In this document: piece after piece, positions 21,580 through 34,285 of the stretch
Layout: each line of letters opens with the position of its first letter
Numbering within the stretch: the stretch's first letter is position 1
Assembly: GCF_021462225.1 (NCBI RefSeq)
Contig: NC_061800.1
Coordinates: 682,001 to 746,000 of the forward strand
Direction of reading: 5' to 3'
Source: Girardinichthys multiradiatus
Lineage: Eukaryota > Chordata > Actinopteri > Cyprinodontiformes > Goodeidae
DNA: 64,000 nt
The notes under the pieces: model-generated
The model's input: only the letters and a program-made list of their open reading frames with translations
What the model was told of the DNA's origin: nothing
Databases searched by the model: none
Translations under genes and position numbers: made by a program

Positions 21580-23160
21580 TATGTTGTTCAGGGGGAACAC
21601 ACCTTCAACATATGGTTAAAGTAGTTGAGCCACAGTACTCCTGCCAACACTGCATCACCTCTGTAAGTCCTAAACTTTGCAGAGACACATGGCACCACAT
21701 TTTCTGAAATGTACGACACATCAAATCTAGCCTTTAAATTTCATTCAAAAATGTCTTAAAGGTGCTAGAAACTGCAGAGTTTAAGCCAAACATTTCAAGC
21801 TTTTTTAGGCTGATATTCGAAAGGTTTTTAAAAATCAGCAATGTGTCACCATTTAATGTAGAAAATCACCACCAGTTTCACCTCAGAGTGTCACAGTGGT
21901 GGGCCTAAAGCCAAATTGCCTCCTTCTGTTACTTCTTCCACGACTACATGACATGTTCCTGTGAGTAACGGATAATTTAAAAACATTATAAGATGGATTT
22001 AAGTGGTGTTTCTGGAGTTCCATAAATCAAATCCAGTCCAAAACCATGAACTATTCCATATATGGACTGTTCCAGCCCTAAACCCTGTCCATGCCAATGA
22101 AACAATAATTTAAGATTAGCTAAAGGGAAAAACAATTCAAAAATAGATTTACATTTTAAATTTAAAGAACAGGACAGTTTTAAATAATGTAGAACATGAG
22201 GGTAACAGTTTTAGGGCTCAGAAAAGGTCAACAATGAAACTGTCTCATTGTGCACAGAAAGTGGTACGGCCATGTGTCAGGCATGTATGTATTTTTTCAG
22301 CTTGGTATCATTAGATCCTTTGGCTGCCATTTTTTTGCAGCGAATCCAACAAATTAACTTTTGTTTTTAGAAATGAATGACAGAAATAAAAAACTAAAAA
22401 ACACTGTGGTGCTGGTGCTTTAACTCCTGTACAACAACCTAGTTACATTTTGATATCATATGAACCTTTTGCAGAAGGCATGTGCATTTTTTGCCAAATC
22501 AATTTTTTATTTTTTATTTATCTAAAGCAGCAGCAGCAGCATTTAGCCATCAAAAAGGTAGTCAGTTAATTTCTTCAGATTCTTCAGATAACTTCAGATT
22601 CTGAGACACTGATGTGGATTAACAACATGACATGCCAATGTTGATACTAGGTGGTGTCTGGAGTTCACAGACGGCACCTCTCAAAACATCTCTACAACCA
22701 CCTGAAATTAAAACACAAAGTGATGTGTTAACAACTGTAGTAACACAGAATATAACTAAAATTTATGGAATAAATTTAGCTAAAATCTAAAGAAAGGAAT
22801 AGGATCTTTTAGTTGCTGCACTAAAATGTGAGCAAATATATTTATATAAAATAACTAATTTATTAATAATTCTACTACTCATTTTCTTATTTTTCTTATC
22901 ATTAATATTTTTTTGTAATATATGTGATGCGTCTTGAGAAAAGTAGGAACAAGTCAGCAGAGAGCAAACGGAGAAAAATAGGAAAAACCATCCATTTCTA
23001 AGAAAGAGGAATTTCATTTTATGCAAAATGTGCAAGTTGAAGTTATGAAGTAACCCCTCAGTGCTCTAAATGACAGTTTTGGAGGTTTTAAAACAGTAAA
23101 TTTGTGTTTAAACTTATCGCATATTGGGGAGGGAATACCCACAGCTCATTTATATAGCAG
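21580..23160. other. No gene recognised
   Basis: Non-coding AT-rich DNA with a short CAG microsatellite near 22,527. No domain, RNA gene or familiar repeat identified. Confidence 0.5.
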
Positions 23161-23188
23161 CGCTTAGCTGTGGGTTTAGCTGTTTACA

Positions 23189-23739
23189 TGTTCACCGGGA
23201 CCGATGACGACACCGGACTCTCTTCAGATTCTGCTCAGAAGGAGATGAAGCGGAAGACATTGATGATAGCGACTGCATAACTTTGGAGAACATTCCTAGT
23301 TTCCAGCTGACGCAAACCCAAGACGAAGATGACAAAGAAAGCTCTGGACTGGCAGCAGAGGAGCTAGGACGTAGGATATCAGAAGCTATTGCCATGATAA
23401 CATGTGAAGAAGATAAAAACAGCAAAATGGTGAAGATCCGTAACTTTAACTGCAAATGCTACGGGAGGAAATATTAGAATTCTTCACTTGGGATACAGTC
23501 CTGTACCAGCAAACTTTCTCCAGAGCTGATGTACAACATACAGATGGATTCTTTAGCCCAGAAAGGGAGTGGCAAGACATGAGAATCATCGGACATCTTG
23601 AAGCAAATCGGCGTACAGTAGAAACTTCAGCGTTGACAACATCCACTAAGAAGACACCAAGGAAAAGAAAACACCCCAGGACAACTTATTTGATCGGATG
23701 CTTCAAAGTCCGCAGGAATACCTTTCAGTTTCTCATGGG
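23189..23739 (+). pseudogene. Broken 5' exon of an unidentified acidic protein
   Basis: A TATA-like TATATAGCAG (about 23,150) precedes ATG at 23,189, reading MFTGTDDDTGLSSDSA. An indel near 23,235 moves the frame to an acidic stretch (EGDEAEDIDDSDCITLENIP, then FQLTQTQDEDDKE). A second indel near 23,462, after NCKCYGRKY, moves it to FFTWDTVLYQQTFSRADVQH and on to IGCFKVRRNTFQFLMG. The exon ends at a clear splice donor, GG then GTGAGT at 23,740. The layout (acidic N-terminus, Cys-x-Cys block, then a KVxRxTFxFL block) recalls a multicopy fish protein family of unknown function that I cannot name. Two frameshifts suggest a pseudogene or a transposon-derived relic. The downstream exons were not found. 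Confidence 0.45.
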
Positions 23740-23742
23740 GTG

Positions 23743-26700
23743 AGTTTGACAACTTTTTAAAAGAACAATGTCTCAACATTTTAATTTCAGACCAAGTTGC
23801 AGTCATGATGCAATTTGTAGACACACATAACATGAAGAAAACAAACAAACAAACAAAGACTTGACATTTCTCAATTTTGTAAATGTCAAGTGTTTTAAGT
23901 TAAGTTTTTTACTTTCACTAGTTTTTCTTGTGTGTGTGTTACCATTAAACTTAGTGTTGAGATTGTTTGGACAGTTGAAAGATGTTTGTGAAATGCACAC
24001 AAATATTGTAATGCAGTGCTGTAAATGATCTTTACATAAATAAATAGTGCTGTGAAGTTAATGACAGTGCAGTCAGTTGCATTAGAGCTTCTGTTGACAA
24101 ACATTATTGGGGGACGTGTTGCAGCAAGCTAGAATAAATCTATTCAAATTAACAGCTTTTGTTACCGCCCAGTTTTCAGGCTAATTCTGACAAAACTTTG
24201 AAGCCTGTTTTCTTCTTAATGTACATTGGAGAATGCCAGCATTCAAATGGTCATATCTTCTTTAATTCTTTTTCGATTTCCACAAGTTTGACATCATTGG
24301 AAAGCTTAGACTCCACTCATTCTGGATCTGTAAATAACTCAAAACGACCCCGGGTAGACTTGTTCCTGGTTTTGCCACAACCTGTCACATATATTGTCAC
24401 ATATATGTTAACATGTTTTAGTTTCTTATTTTTCCAAACTCAGTGAGTAATCCTTTGAATTATCATAATTTAAATTTTGACTGAAATAACTGATTGTAGT
24501 TTTTACCATATTCAAACAGCCCCAGATTTATAATAATAACAAAATGAATAGGCAGAACAGGTAAAGCAAGAGAATGTAATGATGGTGCAAAGCCAGATTG
24601 CCATCTATTTTGTCTTCCACCGTCTATGTTTGCTGCAACTTGCTATTGGCTGCAGCATCATGCGGATATGAGATGGAAGTATAGTTGCAGACTGTCACTA
24701 GGGCTGCATGATATTAGGAATGTGATATTTAATAATATTGGTGAATGTTAACAATATGACTTCCTTGCATCTATCCCCTCTACCACAGATAATGAGGTTT
24801 CTATCCAGCTAGGAGAAAATCTTACTTCTGGTCAACATCTGCATTTTAAGAACTGAAACAACTTATTTGTAGTCTCCTATTGACTTGACCACCTTAGTAC
24901 ATCTATCTTTTAAAACATTTTCTGCTCTATGAAGCACCAAATGCCACCAAATATATGGCATGCATAGGGAGCCTGAATGTATGCCTAAATAAAACAGCTT
25001 TTCCAGCTGCTTAATCACACACATGTAAAGGTACACAGAAGCTTTTAAAAAGCATTACAAGAGGAGAGATATTGACAACAGCTAAATGTCAGGTGGGTGA
25101 AAGAATGAGGGCTGATGTTTCCTCTGGCTGTTTTTACGGGTTCTTTAAACAGATTATGTAAAATTTCTGTAATTATATAATAATTCTGACAGCCATAATT
25201 GCATGGAAAAAACACAGTTTAACCTGCGGTACATCCACCACATGAAAGCGCAACCCTACAGGAGCTCAGCAGCACACAGCTCAGTCACAACCCTCAGAAA
25301 ACAGCCATGTAATGCCAAACACACAGTCAAAGCAATAATCTTAACAAGTAAAGCACAGGCCGGGCTCCACTCTTAATCACAGCTACAGCCGCCCTCAATC
25401 AGCCCAGCAGCAGGTGGTTATAGCCTAATAACACAGTGTAAAGAGCCACATTAAGTATTTCCATTTGCAGATGCTGCCAGTTATCTTTAGGCAACAAAGA
25501 CACTTAGATGCTGCAGATAACAGGCTGTGATCTGAAAGAATGTGGATGAAATGCTGTCAAAAATGTGATTGCATCTTGATCAATATCACATCAAACAGTG
25601 CCAACATGCAGCTGTATGCATAAAATCTAATTATATAAATGTATAAACTGTGAAATCCAGCCAGTCTCAGAAAGCTTCTCCAGTTTTTGTCAAAATGTAT
25701 CACGCAATTTGTTCTTTCTCTTTTCTTGTTCTTGGTCTAATTTCTCCCTCAGTATAAATGTCCCCACACATTTTTGCCTGCATCTTATTGGCATAGTCAA
25801 TACAAAGTGGGTGTTTATAATCCTTTCAAACCCTCTGCCAGTAACAGTGAAATAAATGGAGGACGAAAGTTACAGGCTGCACAGCTATTTGCAGCACGCT
25901 CTATAGATTGGGAGCTGCTGCTGCGTCACTGTGTGACCAATGGAATTGGAAAGCGAAAGGCCTCTCCTGGCGCCGCATTCATCAAGATGGATTTTTTTCA
26001 GTTTCTAAGAGACGAGGCAGAAATTATTTCTCTAAATAGTCTGATATCATGTAGCATAGTATTTTCTTTATTCCAATCAAAAAGCATGTTGTTCTGTATA
26101 CTCGATCTCCAGAGGACACCAGCTGCCTTTTAACCTTCTCTCTCTTCAGACCAGAATCTGACTGTGTTCTCAGGGAGGTTATATAAAGGTGAATTACAAG
26201 ATCTGATTTTATCTATTTATTGACTTTGATTCATTCCCGGCTCATGTCTTCAGACTTTTGTTCAGCTTAAACTAGTTTTATTAATTGGATACCTAGCAAT
26301 TTATATGAATGATATAAGAAAAATGAAAGAGAAAGAAGATGATTGACAACATTGACAACAGTTTTCTAGGAAGGTGTTCTGTGTAAGAGAATATAATGAT
26401 GCTATCTCATAGGCACTCAGTGATAGCTCCAGCTGTTAAGAAACTTCAAAGCCTCCCTTTCCTCATTATTTTCTAAACCTTTACATTTTCTTTAATATTT
26501 AGCTTTTACATAACACCAATATGTAATATAGCCTACATAGTACCATAGCCTATAGACACAATGCTTCACCAATATGCTGCAGGCACAACACCTTCCTCTA
26601 ACCTCATAATGTACTATCAAGGTCAAAGAAGGCTCTGGGAAATAATATTTGGGGTCATTTGATTAAAATAGTAAATAAGAAGGTTGATGCAATCGGATTG

Positions 26701-26858
26701 TGAGTACATATGTTTTTAAATCTATAAATATTAAATACCAAATGTCATACGACTGAGTATGGGCTGGTTTCCGGCATCTAGGCATACCAAAGTTTTAACA
26801 CGCTACGGTTCCAAACCACTGCAATTATCCGTCAAACCATTCCTACTGTTTAAAGTAG
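23743..26858. other. Mostly non-coding; no gene recognised
   Basis: Open frames here are short and lack domain features. TAGGGCTGCATGATATT near 24,698 resembles the end of a common fish non-autonomous DNA transposon, but I could not find a partner end. The 25,200-25,520 stretch is less AT-rich and repeat-free. Confidence 0.45.
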
Positions 26859-26871
26859 GTGGACCTACCCA

Positions 26872-27058
26872 CTCGGATTCAGATCGGGGAGGCCATTCCT
26901 CCCGATCACGCCTCTCCAGGTGTCAATGTTGTTCCCCACGTGGGCGTTGAAGTCCCCCAGCAGAATAATGGAGTCCACGGGAGGGGCACTATCCAGCACC
27001 CCCGACAGGGACGCCAAGAAGGCCGGGTACTCTGCACTACCACTCGCCCTGTAGGCAG
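26872..27058 (-). pseudogene. Inverted Rex3 endonuclease segment
   Basis: On the minus strand this encodes [19 protein letters not shown], then [20 protein letters not shown] and [11 protein letters not shown]. This is the apurinic-type endonuclease region of RTE LINEs, with the diagnostic GDFN. The opposite-facing continuation ([15 protein letters not shown]) starts at the junction near 27,059. Only a few codons are lost between the two. Confidence 0.9.
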
Positions 27059-29400
27059 TTATTGGACTTCTGTGCTAGTCACGGATTGTCCATAACGAAC
27101 ACCATGTTCAAACATAAGGGTGTCCATCAGTACACTTGGCACCAGGACACCCTAGGCAGGAGGTCGATGATCGACTTTGTTGTCGTATCATCAGACCTGC
27201 GGCCGCATGTTTTGGACACTCGGGTGAAGAGAGGAGCTGAGCTGTCCACTGATCACCACCTGGTGGTGAGTTGGATCCGCTGGAGGAGGAGAAAGCCGGA
27301 CAGACTTGGAAGGCCCAAGCGCATAGTGAGGGTCTGCTGGGAACGCCTGGCGGGGCCCTCGGCCAGGGATGTATTCAACTCCCACCTCCGGGAGAGCTTC
27401 GACCAGATCCCGGGGGATGTTGGAAACATAGAGTCCGAGTGGACCATGTTCTCTGCATCTATTGTCGATGCTGCTGCCCATAGCTGCGGCCGTAAGGTCT
27501 GCGGTGCCTGTCGCGGCAGCAATCCCAGAACCCGGTGGTGGACACCGGCAGTAAGGGATGCTGTCAAGCTGAAGAAGGGGTCCTATCGGCTGTGGTTGGC
27601 TTGTGGGACTCCTGAGGCGGCTGACGGGTACCGTGAGGCCAAGCGTGCTGCGGCCCGGGCTGTGGCAGAGGCAAAAACTCGGGCCTGGGAGGAGTTCGGT
27701 GAGGCCATGGAGAAGGACTACCTGTTGGCCTCGAAGCGATTCTGGCAAACCGTCCGGCGCCTCAGGAGGGGGAAGCAGTGCTTCGCCAACACTGTTTATA
27801 GTGGGGGCGGGAGACTGCTGACCTCGACTGAGGACATTATTGGGCGGTGGAAGGAGTACTTCGAGGATCTCCTCAATCCTGCCATCACGCATTCCGTGTT
27901 GGAAACAGAGGCTGGGGACTCGGGGTCGGACTCTTTCATCACCCAGGCTGAAGTCACCGAGGTTGTTAAAAAGCTCCGCGGTGGCAAGGCTTCGGGGGTG
28001 GATCAGATCCGTCCTGAGTACCTCAAGTCTCTGGATGTTGTAGGGCTGTCATGGTTGACCCGCCTCTTCAACATTGCGTGGCGGTCGGGGACAGTGCCTC
28101 TGGACTGGCACACTGGGGTGGTGGTCCCCCTTCATAAGAAGGGAGAGGAGAGTCCGACCGATAGTCGAACCTCGGCTTCAGGAGGAGCAGTGTGGTTTTC
28201 GTCCAGGCCGTGGAACACTGGACCAGCTCTATACCCTCTACAGGGTGCTCGAGGGTTCATGGGAGTTTGCCCAACCGGTTCACATGTGTTTTGTGGACCT
28301 GGAGAAGGCATTCGACTGTGTCCCTCGTGATGCCCTGTGGGGGGTGCTCCAGGAGTATGGAATCGGGGGCCCTTTATTAGGGGCCATCCGGTCCCTGTAC
28401 GAGCGGAGCAGGAGTTTGGTCCGCATTGCCGGCACTAAGTTGGACCTGTTCCCAGTGCATGTTGGACTCCGGCAGGGCTGCCCTTTGTCACCGGTCCTGT
28501 TCATAACTTTTATGGACAGGATTTCTAGACGCAGCCAAGGGCCGGAGTGGGTCTGGTTTGGGGACCAGTGGATTTTGTCTCTTCTTTTTGCGGATGACGT
28601 GGTCCTGCTGGCCCCCTCTAGCCAAGACCTACAGCATGCGCTGTGGCGGTTTGCAGCCGAGTGTGAAGCGTCTGGGATGAGGATCAGCTCCTCCAAGTCC
28701 GAGGCCATGGTACTCGACCGGAAAAGGGTGGCTTGTCCTCTTCAGGTTGGAGGGGAGTTCCTGCCTCAAGTGGAGGAGTTTAAGTATCTCGGGGTCTTGT
28801 TCACGAGTGAGGGAAGAATGGAGCGGGAGATCGACAGACGGATCGGTGCGGCTGCCACAGTAATGGGGGCGCTGTGCCGGTCCGTTGTGGTGAAGAGAGA
28901 GCTGAGCCGAAAAGCAAAGCTCTCAATTTACCGGTCAGTCTACGTTCCTACCCTCACCTATGGCCATGAACTTTGGGTCATGACCGAAAGAACGAGATCC
29001 CGGATACAAGCGGCTGAAATGAGCTTCCTCCGTAGGGTGGCCGGGCACTCCCTTAGAGATAGGGTGAGGAGCTTGGCCATCCGGGAGGGGCTCGGAGTAG
29101 AGCCGCTGCTCCTCTACATCGAGAGGAGCCAGTTGAGGTGGCTCGGGCATCTATACCGGATGCCTCCGGGCGCCTTCCTCGGGAGGTGTTCCAGGCACGT
29201 CCCACCGGGAGGAGGCCCAGGGGACGGCCCAGGACACACTGGAGGGACTATGTCTCTCGGCTGGTCTGGGAACGCCTTGGGCTCCCTCTGGAGGAACTGG
29301 AGGAGGTGTCTGGAGAGAGGAACGTCTGGGCGTCTCTGCTGAGTCTGCTGCCCCCGCGACCCGGTCCCGGATTAGCGGAAGACGACGAGTACGAGTACGA
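27059..29400 (+). pseudogene. Rex3 endonuclease/reverse transcriptase, two frameshifts
   Basis: The frame opens with the endonuclease end ([13 protein letters not shown], and TDHHLVVSWIRW containing the SDH-like His pair). It continues through the linker to RT motifs GGKASGVDQIRPEYLKSL and WHTGVVVPLHKKG. Near 28,150 a deletion of roughly 100 bases removes the next RT block and shifts the frame. The second frame carries EEQCGFRPGRGT, VDLEKAFDCVPR, GLRQGCPLSP and the catalytic LLFADDVVLL. A further shift near 29,170 leaves the C-terminus (GRRPRGRPRTHWRDY) in the third frame. The RT would reverse-transcribe its own RNA at a nicked target, but this copy cannot make it. Confidence 0.92.
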
Positions 29401-29413
29401 GTGGACCTACCCA

Positions 29414-30714
29414 GAGAAAGGACCAAAATGACTGTACTTTCTCTAGGGGTATGAAGCATAAAAACAGCATGCTGCCTCTGGGGGACCTAGTTGAAAACAG
29501 GAGTCACAGGAATTTTTCAAAAAATAGGGTTTTTATTTTAACCCAAAAATTGAAATTACAAAATGCTGAGCTCATAAAAGAGGTCAAGGAAACAAAGTTG
29601 AACTCAAGCAAAAACGTGAACAAACAGACTAGCTGCACAAACAAAACCTAACTGACATAACAAAGGAGTGACACACAAAGATATATATGCTGGCTGATCA
29701 GACCATTAACACACAATAGGCGTAACTGGAGAATACAATCACTAACTACACGACAGTACAGCTAAGTTTGTTAATAACCAAAAAACACCAAAAATAGAAA
29801 AAAAAAAGAAAGCAAAAGTCTTAAACTTTGAATACAAATATTAACTTAAATGGAAAAGCTTGTTTAACTGAAAAACTCCAAGTACCCCCTCTCTAGCAGG
29901 AACCGGTGGTACAGTCCAAGCAGTCCATTGTATTTAAGTGTGCTCAGCCCTGGCCAGGATCTTTTGTCAGGCAACTCCCAGGGATCACAACAGGTAAGTA
30001 CCCGTAAAAGAAACAAAAATTAATCAGAAGCACAAACAAAGATAAAACATGGGTTGAGAAAAATACATAATTAAACTAAATGTGCACGCTTACAAATAGA
30101 ACAAATGTATTTAAACCAACCAATAAACATTTCATTGCAAACAAAAGTGGTGTTGTGTTTGAATGAATAATAGTGCATAAGGGAGTTGCCGACTTTAATG
30201 GAGTGTGGCCATGGGTTTGACCATCACATTGCCCCTCCCCTACCTGTTGCAGTACAGTGTCTGTCAGGTGACCTAAAGAAAGTTCCTATGCTTTTTTTCG
30301 CTTGCAAGAAAAATTTAGCTGTTAGAAAATATTTCCGGTCCCACGTATGGCTCAGGAAGCCTGCTGTAGCCTCTACCTGACCTAATTGGTTAATTAGGCC
30401 TAATTAACCAACTTCTAAAATTTTTATTAAAAGCAGGGGTCAAAAAATATAATACTGTGTGCCAAAAGTACTTCAAAACTACTTTTAAATTTAGCAGGTG
30501 TTTGTTAGTCACTGATGCTTCAGTGTATGTATCAAAATCAGAAGAAAAATACATAATATAAATAACACTATTTAATAGGAGACCGTTAGTATTTTAATAT
30601 ATAGTAAATATATATGATATATAAGATATAGGGTTTTGTGGTGTTACAGCAATAACATAAAACCTTTTGAGAAAAATAAATAACATGATATAACACATCT
30701 GAATCGTGGACTTC
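29414..30714. other. No gene recognised
   Basis: AT-rich sequence with several poly-A-like runs and short unsupported open frames. No target duplication or terminal repeat found. Confidence 0.45.
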
Positions 30715-31850
30715 AGGCGTTATAATCACTTCTAGTGCCAAAAGTGTATAACTTTTTATAACATCCAGCATCCAGGGATGCAGAACATTTCTAACATTTG
30801 TGGAAAAAATGGGTTGCTCTCAGGAGCTCAGTGAACTCCAGTGTGATACCAGGACAGCATGCCAACTATACCAACAAGTCAGGTTGTGGAATGCCCAAGC
30901 TACTAAACTTTCCACAGTCTTATGGTATTGGTATTATTACAAAGTGGAAGCCATTGGGATCAACAACTCAGCCACAATGGTAGGCCATGAAAAATCACAG
31001 ATCAAAGGTCAGTAGATGCTTATGGACATGGTGTCCAAGGGTCACCAACTTTCTGCAGAGTCAATATGTAGAAACCTCCAAAGTTCATGTGACCTAAAGA
31101 TTAGCTCAAGAACAATACATAGAAAGCTTCATTGAATGGGTTTCCGGGGAAGAACAGCTGCATCTAATCCTCACACCTTCAATGCAAGAGTTAGCCGCAG
31201 TGGTGGAAAGCAAGGTGCCACCGGACTCTAGGGCAGTAGAGATGTGTCCTTTGGAGTGAATCTCGTTTCTCTGTCTTGCAATCCAACTTATAATTCTAAG
31301 CTTGACAGTTGCCAAGAGAACAACACTTCCCTTACTGTATTGTGCGGAGTTTAATGTTTCGTGCAGAGGGGGCTATGCTGTTAATCATATGTAGGCCCCC
31401 ACCCCTTAGTAATAGTAAAATAAACTCTTAATGCTTCAGCATATCAAGACATTTTGGGCAATTTCATTATTCCAACCGCGTGGGAACAGTTTAAAAATGG
31501 TCCCTTCCTTTCCCAATGTAACTGTGCTCCGGTTCACAAAGTGAGACCCATAAAAAACATGGATGATGTTGAAGATCTGCATTAAATACAGACCTCAACG
31601 TGAAAAAATAAATTAGATCAGAGATTGTGAGCCAGGCCTTCTCCTCCAACATCAGTGTCTAACCTTACAAAATGCTCTTCTGAAACAATGGTAAAAGAAA
31701 ATCCTATAAACACTTCGACAGACTTTCCAGAGGAGCTAAAGCTGCAAATGGTGAGTGAACGCCATATTAAAGACTTTCTATTCAGAATGGGATGTCATTA
31801 AAGTTCATGCGTGTGTAAAGGCAAGTGATGCAGTACTTCCGGCAATGTAT
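30715..31850 (+). mobile_element. Old, degenerate Tc1-like transposon (family D)
   Basis: Blocks typical of one widespread fish Tc1-like family occur in order on the plus strand. First is the start region (CTTCTAGTGCCAAAAGTGTA). Next are the N-terminus (GAGCTCAGTGAACTCCAGTG), the middle (AGCTTCATTGAATGGGTTTC) and the first catalytic region (CCTTTGGAGTGAATCTCG). The last are the C-terminal half (TTAATGCTTCAGCATATCAA), the end of the gene (GCCAGGCCTTCTCCTCCAAC) and the 3' arm (GAATGGGATGTCATTAAAGT). Many substitutions and indels are scattered along it, and the terminal repeats are barely recognisable. This is the oldest Tc1-like copy in the window. Boundaries are approximate. Confidence 0.75.
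30798..31610 (+). pseudogene. Family-D Tc1-like transposase remnant
   Basis: The N-terminal helix-turn-helix part is readable from 30,798 (WVALRSSVNSSVIPGQHANY). A middle part with many indels follows, containing the region around the first catalytic Asp at about 31,250, where TGGAGTGAATCTCGTTTCTC lacks the Asp codon. The YQDILGNFI-like and C-terminal helices are at about 31,430-31,610. No frame is open for more than about 70 codons. Non-functional. Confidence 0.7.
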
Positions 31851-32530
31851 TATGTATTTATTATTTTGATTTGGTACATAAAGTGAAAAACTATCATATA
31901 AACAGTATGTAAGAACGATATGATGCAGAGTGTTAGTAGTTCTGAAACTGTAAACTTTGTATACCAGTAAGCAGCCCATGAATTACAAAACATGTTGCAA
32001 CATTACGCTAATAGAACATTTCAATCTTAAAAGACTCACACAGAGAGGGTTGGCAATTAGAAAAGTTTTAATGATGTGAAATTACATTATTATATCTTTG
32101 GCGCTCGGACCTGGGAGGAAGACATGAATTCTGTGAATGATATGAGGTAAGATGATCATTTGTAAGGCTTAGATTTAAATATGTCTTCCCCCTGATCCGA
32201 CACTGTGGGTGGATTGGCAGCCAGGGAGCGAAGAAGCCAGGAGTAGATGTGAAGGAAGATGGTGGAGGTGGGGAGGAGGAGGGATGAGCTAGGAGGAACA
32301 CAAGCGAAGGGCCTTTAAAAACAAGGCGTCGGAAGGTGATTGGATGATGAATCAGGCGGACAGGATGCTGATTGGAAGGCCGCGAGACGCACGGGGAAGT
32401 CATTGGACGGTGGAGACGGTGAGGGTGAGTCTTTCATTCTGAATTTTTGTTTGAACTCCATTTCAAACCACGACGTGAATGTTTACACTTCTCTACTTAC
32501 CAATGATATATGGGAATAAGTCATTTTTCT
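31851..32530. other. No gene recognised
   Basis: Includes a GA-rich stretch at 32,240-32,300; no protein domain or familiar repeat found. Confidence 0.45.
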
Positions 32531-32535
32531 AAAAG

Positions 32536-32885
32536 TGTCATAATGTGGGTTTCTGTTGGACCAATATGCGGGGAAGATCTCCTGAAGCTCGAAGTTTGCA
32601 GGTAAGACGACGCTTTATTGCTCATAGCTGGACATGGACAGTGTACCAGGCGTGCACACAAACACAAACAACACACAAGGAACCAGCGGGGAACAAAGGA
32701 AACAAACGGGCTTAAATACAAAACTGGACAGCAGGTGGAACCAATAACAGACGTGACAAGACAATCAGGGGAAAACACAGAACAGGTGTGGGTTTGGGGT
32801 GCAGGGAGACAGAAAACAAAGGACTAGACCAGGTAAAATAACAAAAACACAAACTCAAGAACTAAAAACACAAGCAGGTATGACA
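32536..32885 (-). mobile_element. Solo LTR, Gypsy-like family 1 (350 bp)
   Basis: The sequence begins TGTCATAATG and ends GGTATGACA, so both strands read TG...CA. It is flanked by perfect 5-bp target duplications AAAAG (32,531-32,535 and 32,886-32,890). On the minus strand a TATTTAAG promoter motif (near 32,716) and an AATAAAG poly-A signal (near 32,612) lie in LTR order. There is no internal region, so this is a recombined solo LTR. Confidence 0.88.
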
Positions 32886-32890
32886 AAAAG

Positions 32891-33752
32891 GTGTTGCAGC
32901 TGTGAGTCGACATGTTGACCCATTAAACAGCATTAAACACAACCCTCTGCAGAGTCAGCTGTGAAGATCAGGTGGCTCTGGTGGAAAATAGGGCTGAGGC
33001 AGAAATACAGAAAGATCCTGAGAGATCACCAAGAAGGATGAGGTGCAGACACACTAAACAAGAATTTAAAAAAACATGCCAATACATGCAGCAGACACTG
33101 CAGGGTATTGAGAAGAGTTGATTATGACTGACTCTCACATTGATGGTATGATCATTCATGAAAAAAGAAAGGCAAATGTTTTTTTGTGGAGGTGATGCTG
33201 AAAACATGATTAATTCAATTTATTTAATCTCAGAGGATGTTATCAGAATATTTCTTTAGAAACAGTCTGTAGAGGAATGTAGGTTCGTATTTTCTCTGAG
33301 CCTTTTTCACAAGATCAGCTGTACCAAACGCAATGAACGTGAGAGAGGTTGGGCCGATCTGTCTACAAGACATCATCATGTCCACTTCTATTTAAGCATT
33401 TATTATTTCAAGCTTTCTTTTTGTAGCATCCTGACCGCATGAGATAGTAGCGCTGCGACAAAGGCTCTCAGAGGCTGAGGAGATTTAAACATTTAAACAT
33501 TCTGGGTTTTGTTGTTACTGAACTGTTTTAAAGGTTTTAGTAAGCAAGAATTAAATCTGGCTGGACAAGTTATTTTACAATCAATGAATACCCTGAACTC
33601 TATACTATAAGAGTGTACCTTCAGAAATATTAATCAACAAATTACAACAAATAATGACAATAAACAAATAAGAAACATAATGCAGATGTTTATAATGTAG
33701 AATATATATAGTAAAATAACTGATGGTAATGTCATGTTACATAACCTCTGTG
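32891..33752. other. No gene recognised
   Basis: AT-rich spacer between two solo LTRs; nothing supportable seen. Confidence 0.5.
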
Positions 33753-33757
33753 CCATG

Positions 33758-34285
33758 TGTCACGGTTTACTTGATATTGGACCCCAGAATGCAGACGAGC
33801 AGGCAGCGTGATGGTAAGTGAAGAAAAGGTTTAATTACAAAAACTCACACTCAGCAGGATGCAGGAACAAAACAAACGGGCAGGCAAGACATGCATGGCA
33901 TGATCAAAAAGACAAGACTTGGTTAGAGAACTAGACATGAGCATGAGAGTAAATGCTTCTGCGACGACTAACAGAACAGGTGTGAATATATGGCGTGAAA
34001 ACCAGGTGGAGCAAGGAGACAGATTAACTTGAAGCAGGTGAACTGAATAAACTTAACAGAACAAAACGTGACTGGAGCAAAACAGAGACTCTTGAACACA
34101 AACTAGAAAAACATGAAGCAAAAGCATAACCAGATCCGAAAACCAAACTCGACAAAACATGAACAAGACGACAAAAACAAAAGCATGACCAGGAAAATAA
34201 ACAGAAACATGATTCAAAACTTGAACAGTGAAAAACATAAGGAAAAACCCCGAAACCAAAAACCAAACAACCCCAAATCATGACA
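33758..34285 (-). mobile_element. Solo LTR, Gypsy-like family 2 (528 bp)
   Basis: Starts TGTCACGGTTTACTTGATAT and ends CCCCAAATCATGACA, with perfect 5-bp target duplications CCATG (33,753-33,757 and 34,286-34,290). The same LTR family occurs at 56,389-56,877 and, partly, at 57,492-57,543 and 58,343-58,745. On the minus strand a CATATATTC TATA-like motif and AATTAAACC occur in promoter/poly-A order. The TG...CA termini and 5-bp duplication fit an LTR retrotransposon. Confidence 0.9.

Larger units (their letters stand above)
26872..29400 (+). mobile_element. Rex3-like (RTE clade) LINE with twin-primed 5' inversion
   Basis: It is flanked by a perfect 13-bp target duplication, GTGGACCTACCCA, at 26,859-26,871 and 29,401-29,413. 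The first about 187 bp (26,872-27,058) are inverted relative to the rest and encode, on the minus strand, the endonuclease stretch containing [10 protein letters not shown]. The plus-strand part from 27,059 picks up almost exactly where the inverted piece ends. The 5' end of the element is otherwise missing. CGGTGACAAAGGGCAGCCCTG (minus strand, near 28,483) equals the standard Rex3 PCR primer as I recall it. The 3' end has a short GAGTACGAGTACGA tail. Confidence 0.93.

Noticed and set aside
23192..24104. Minus-strand serine-rich and other frames near 23.2-24.1 kb
   Set aside because: Antisense shadows of the acidic exon or AT-rich spacer, with no supporting signals.
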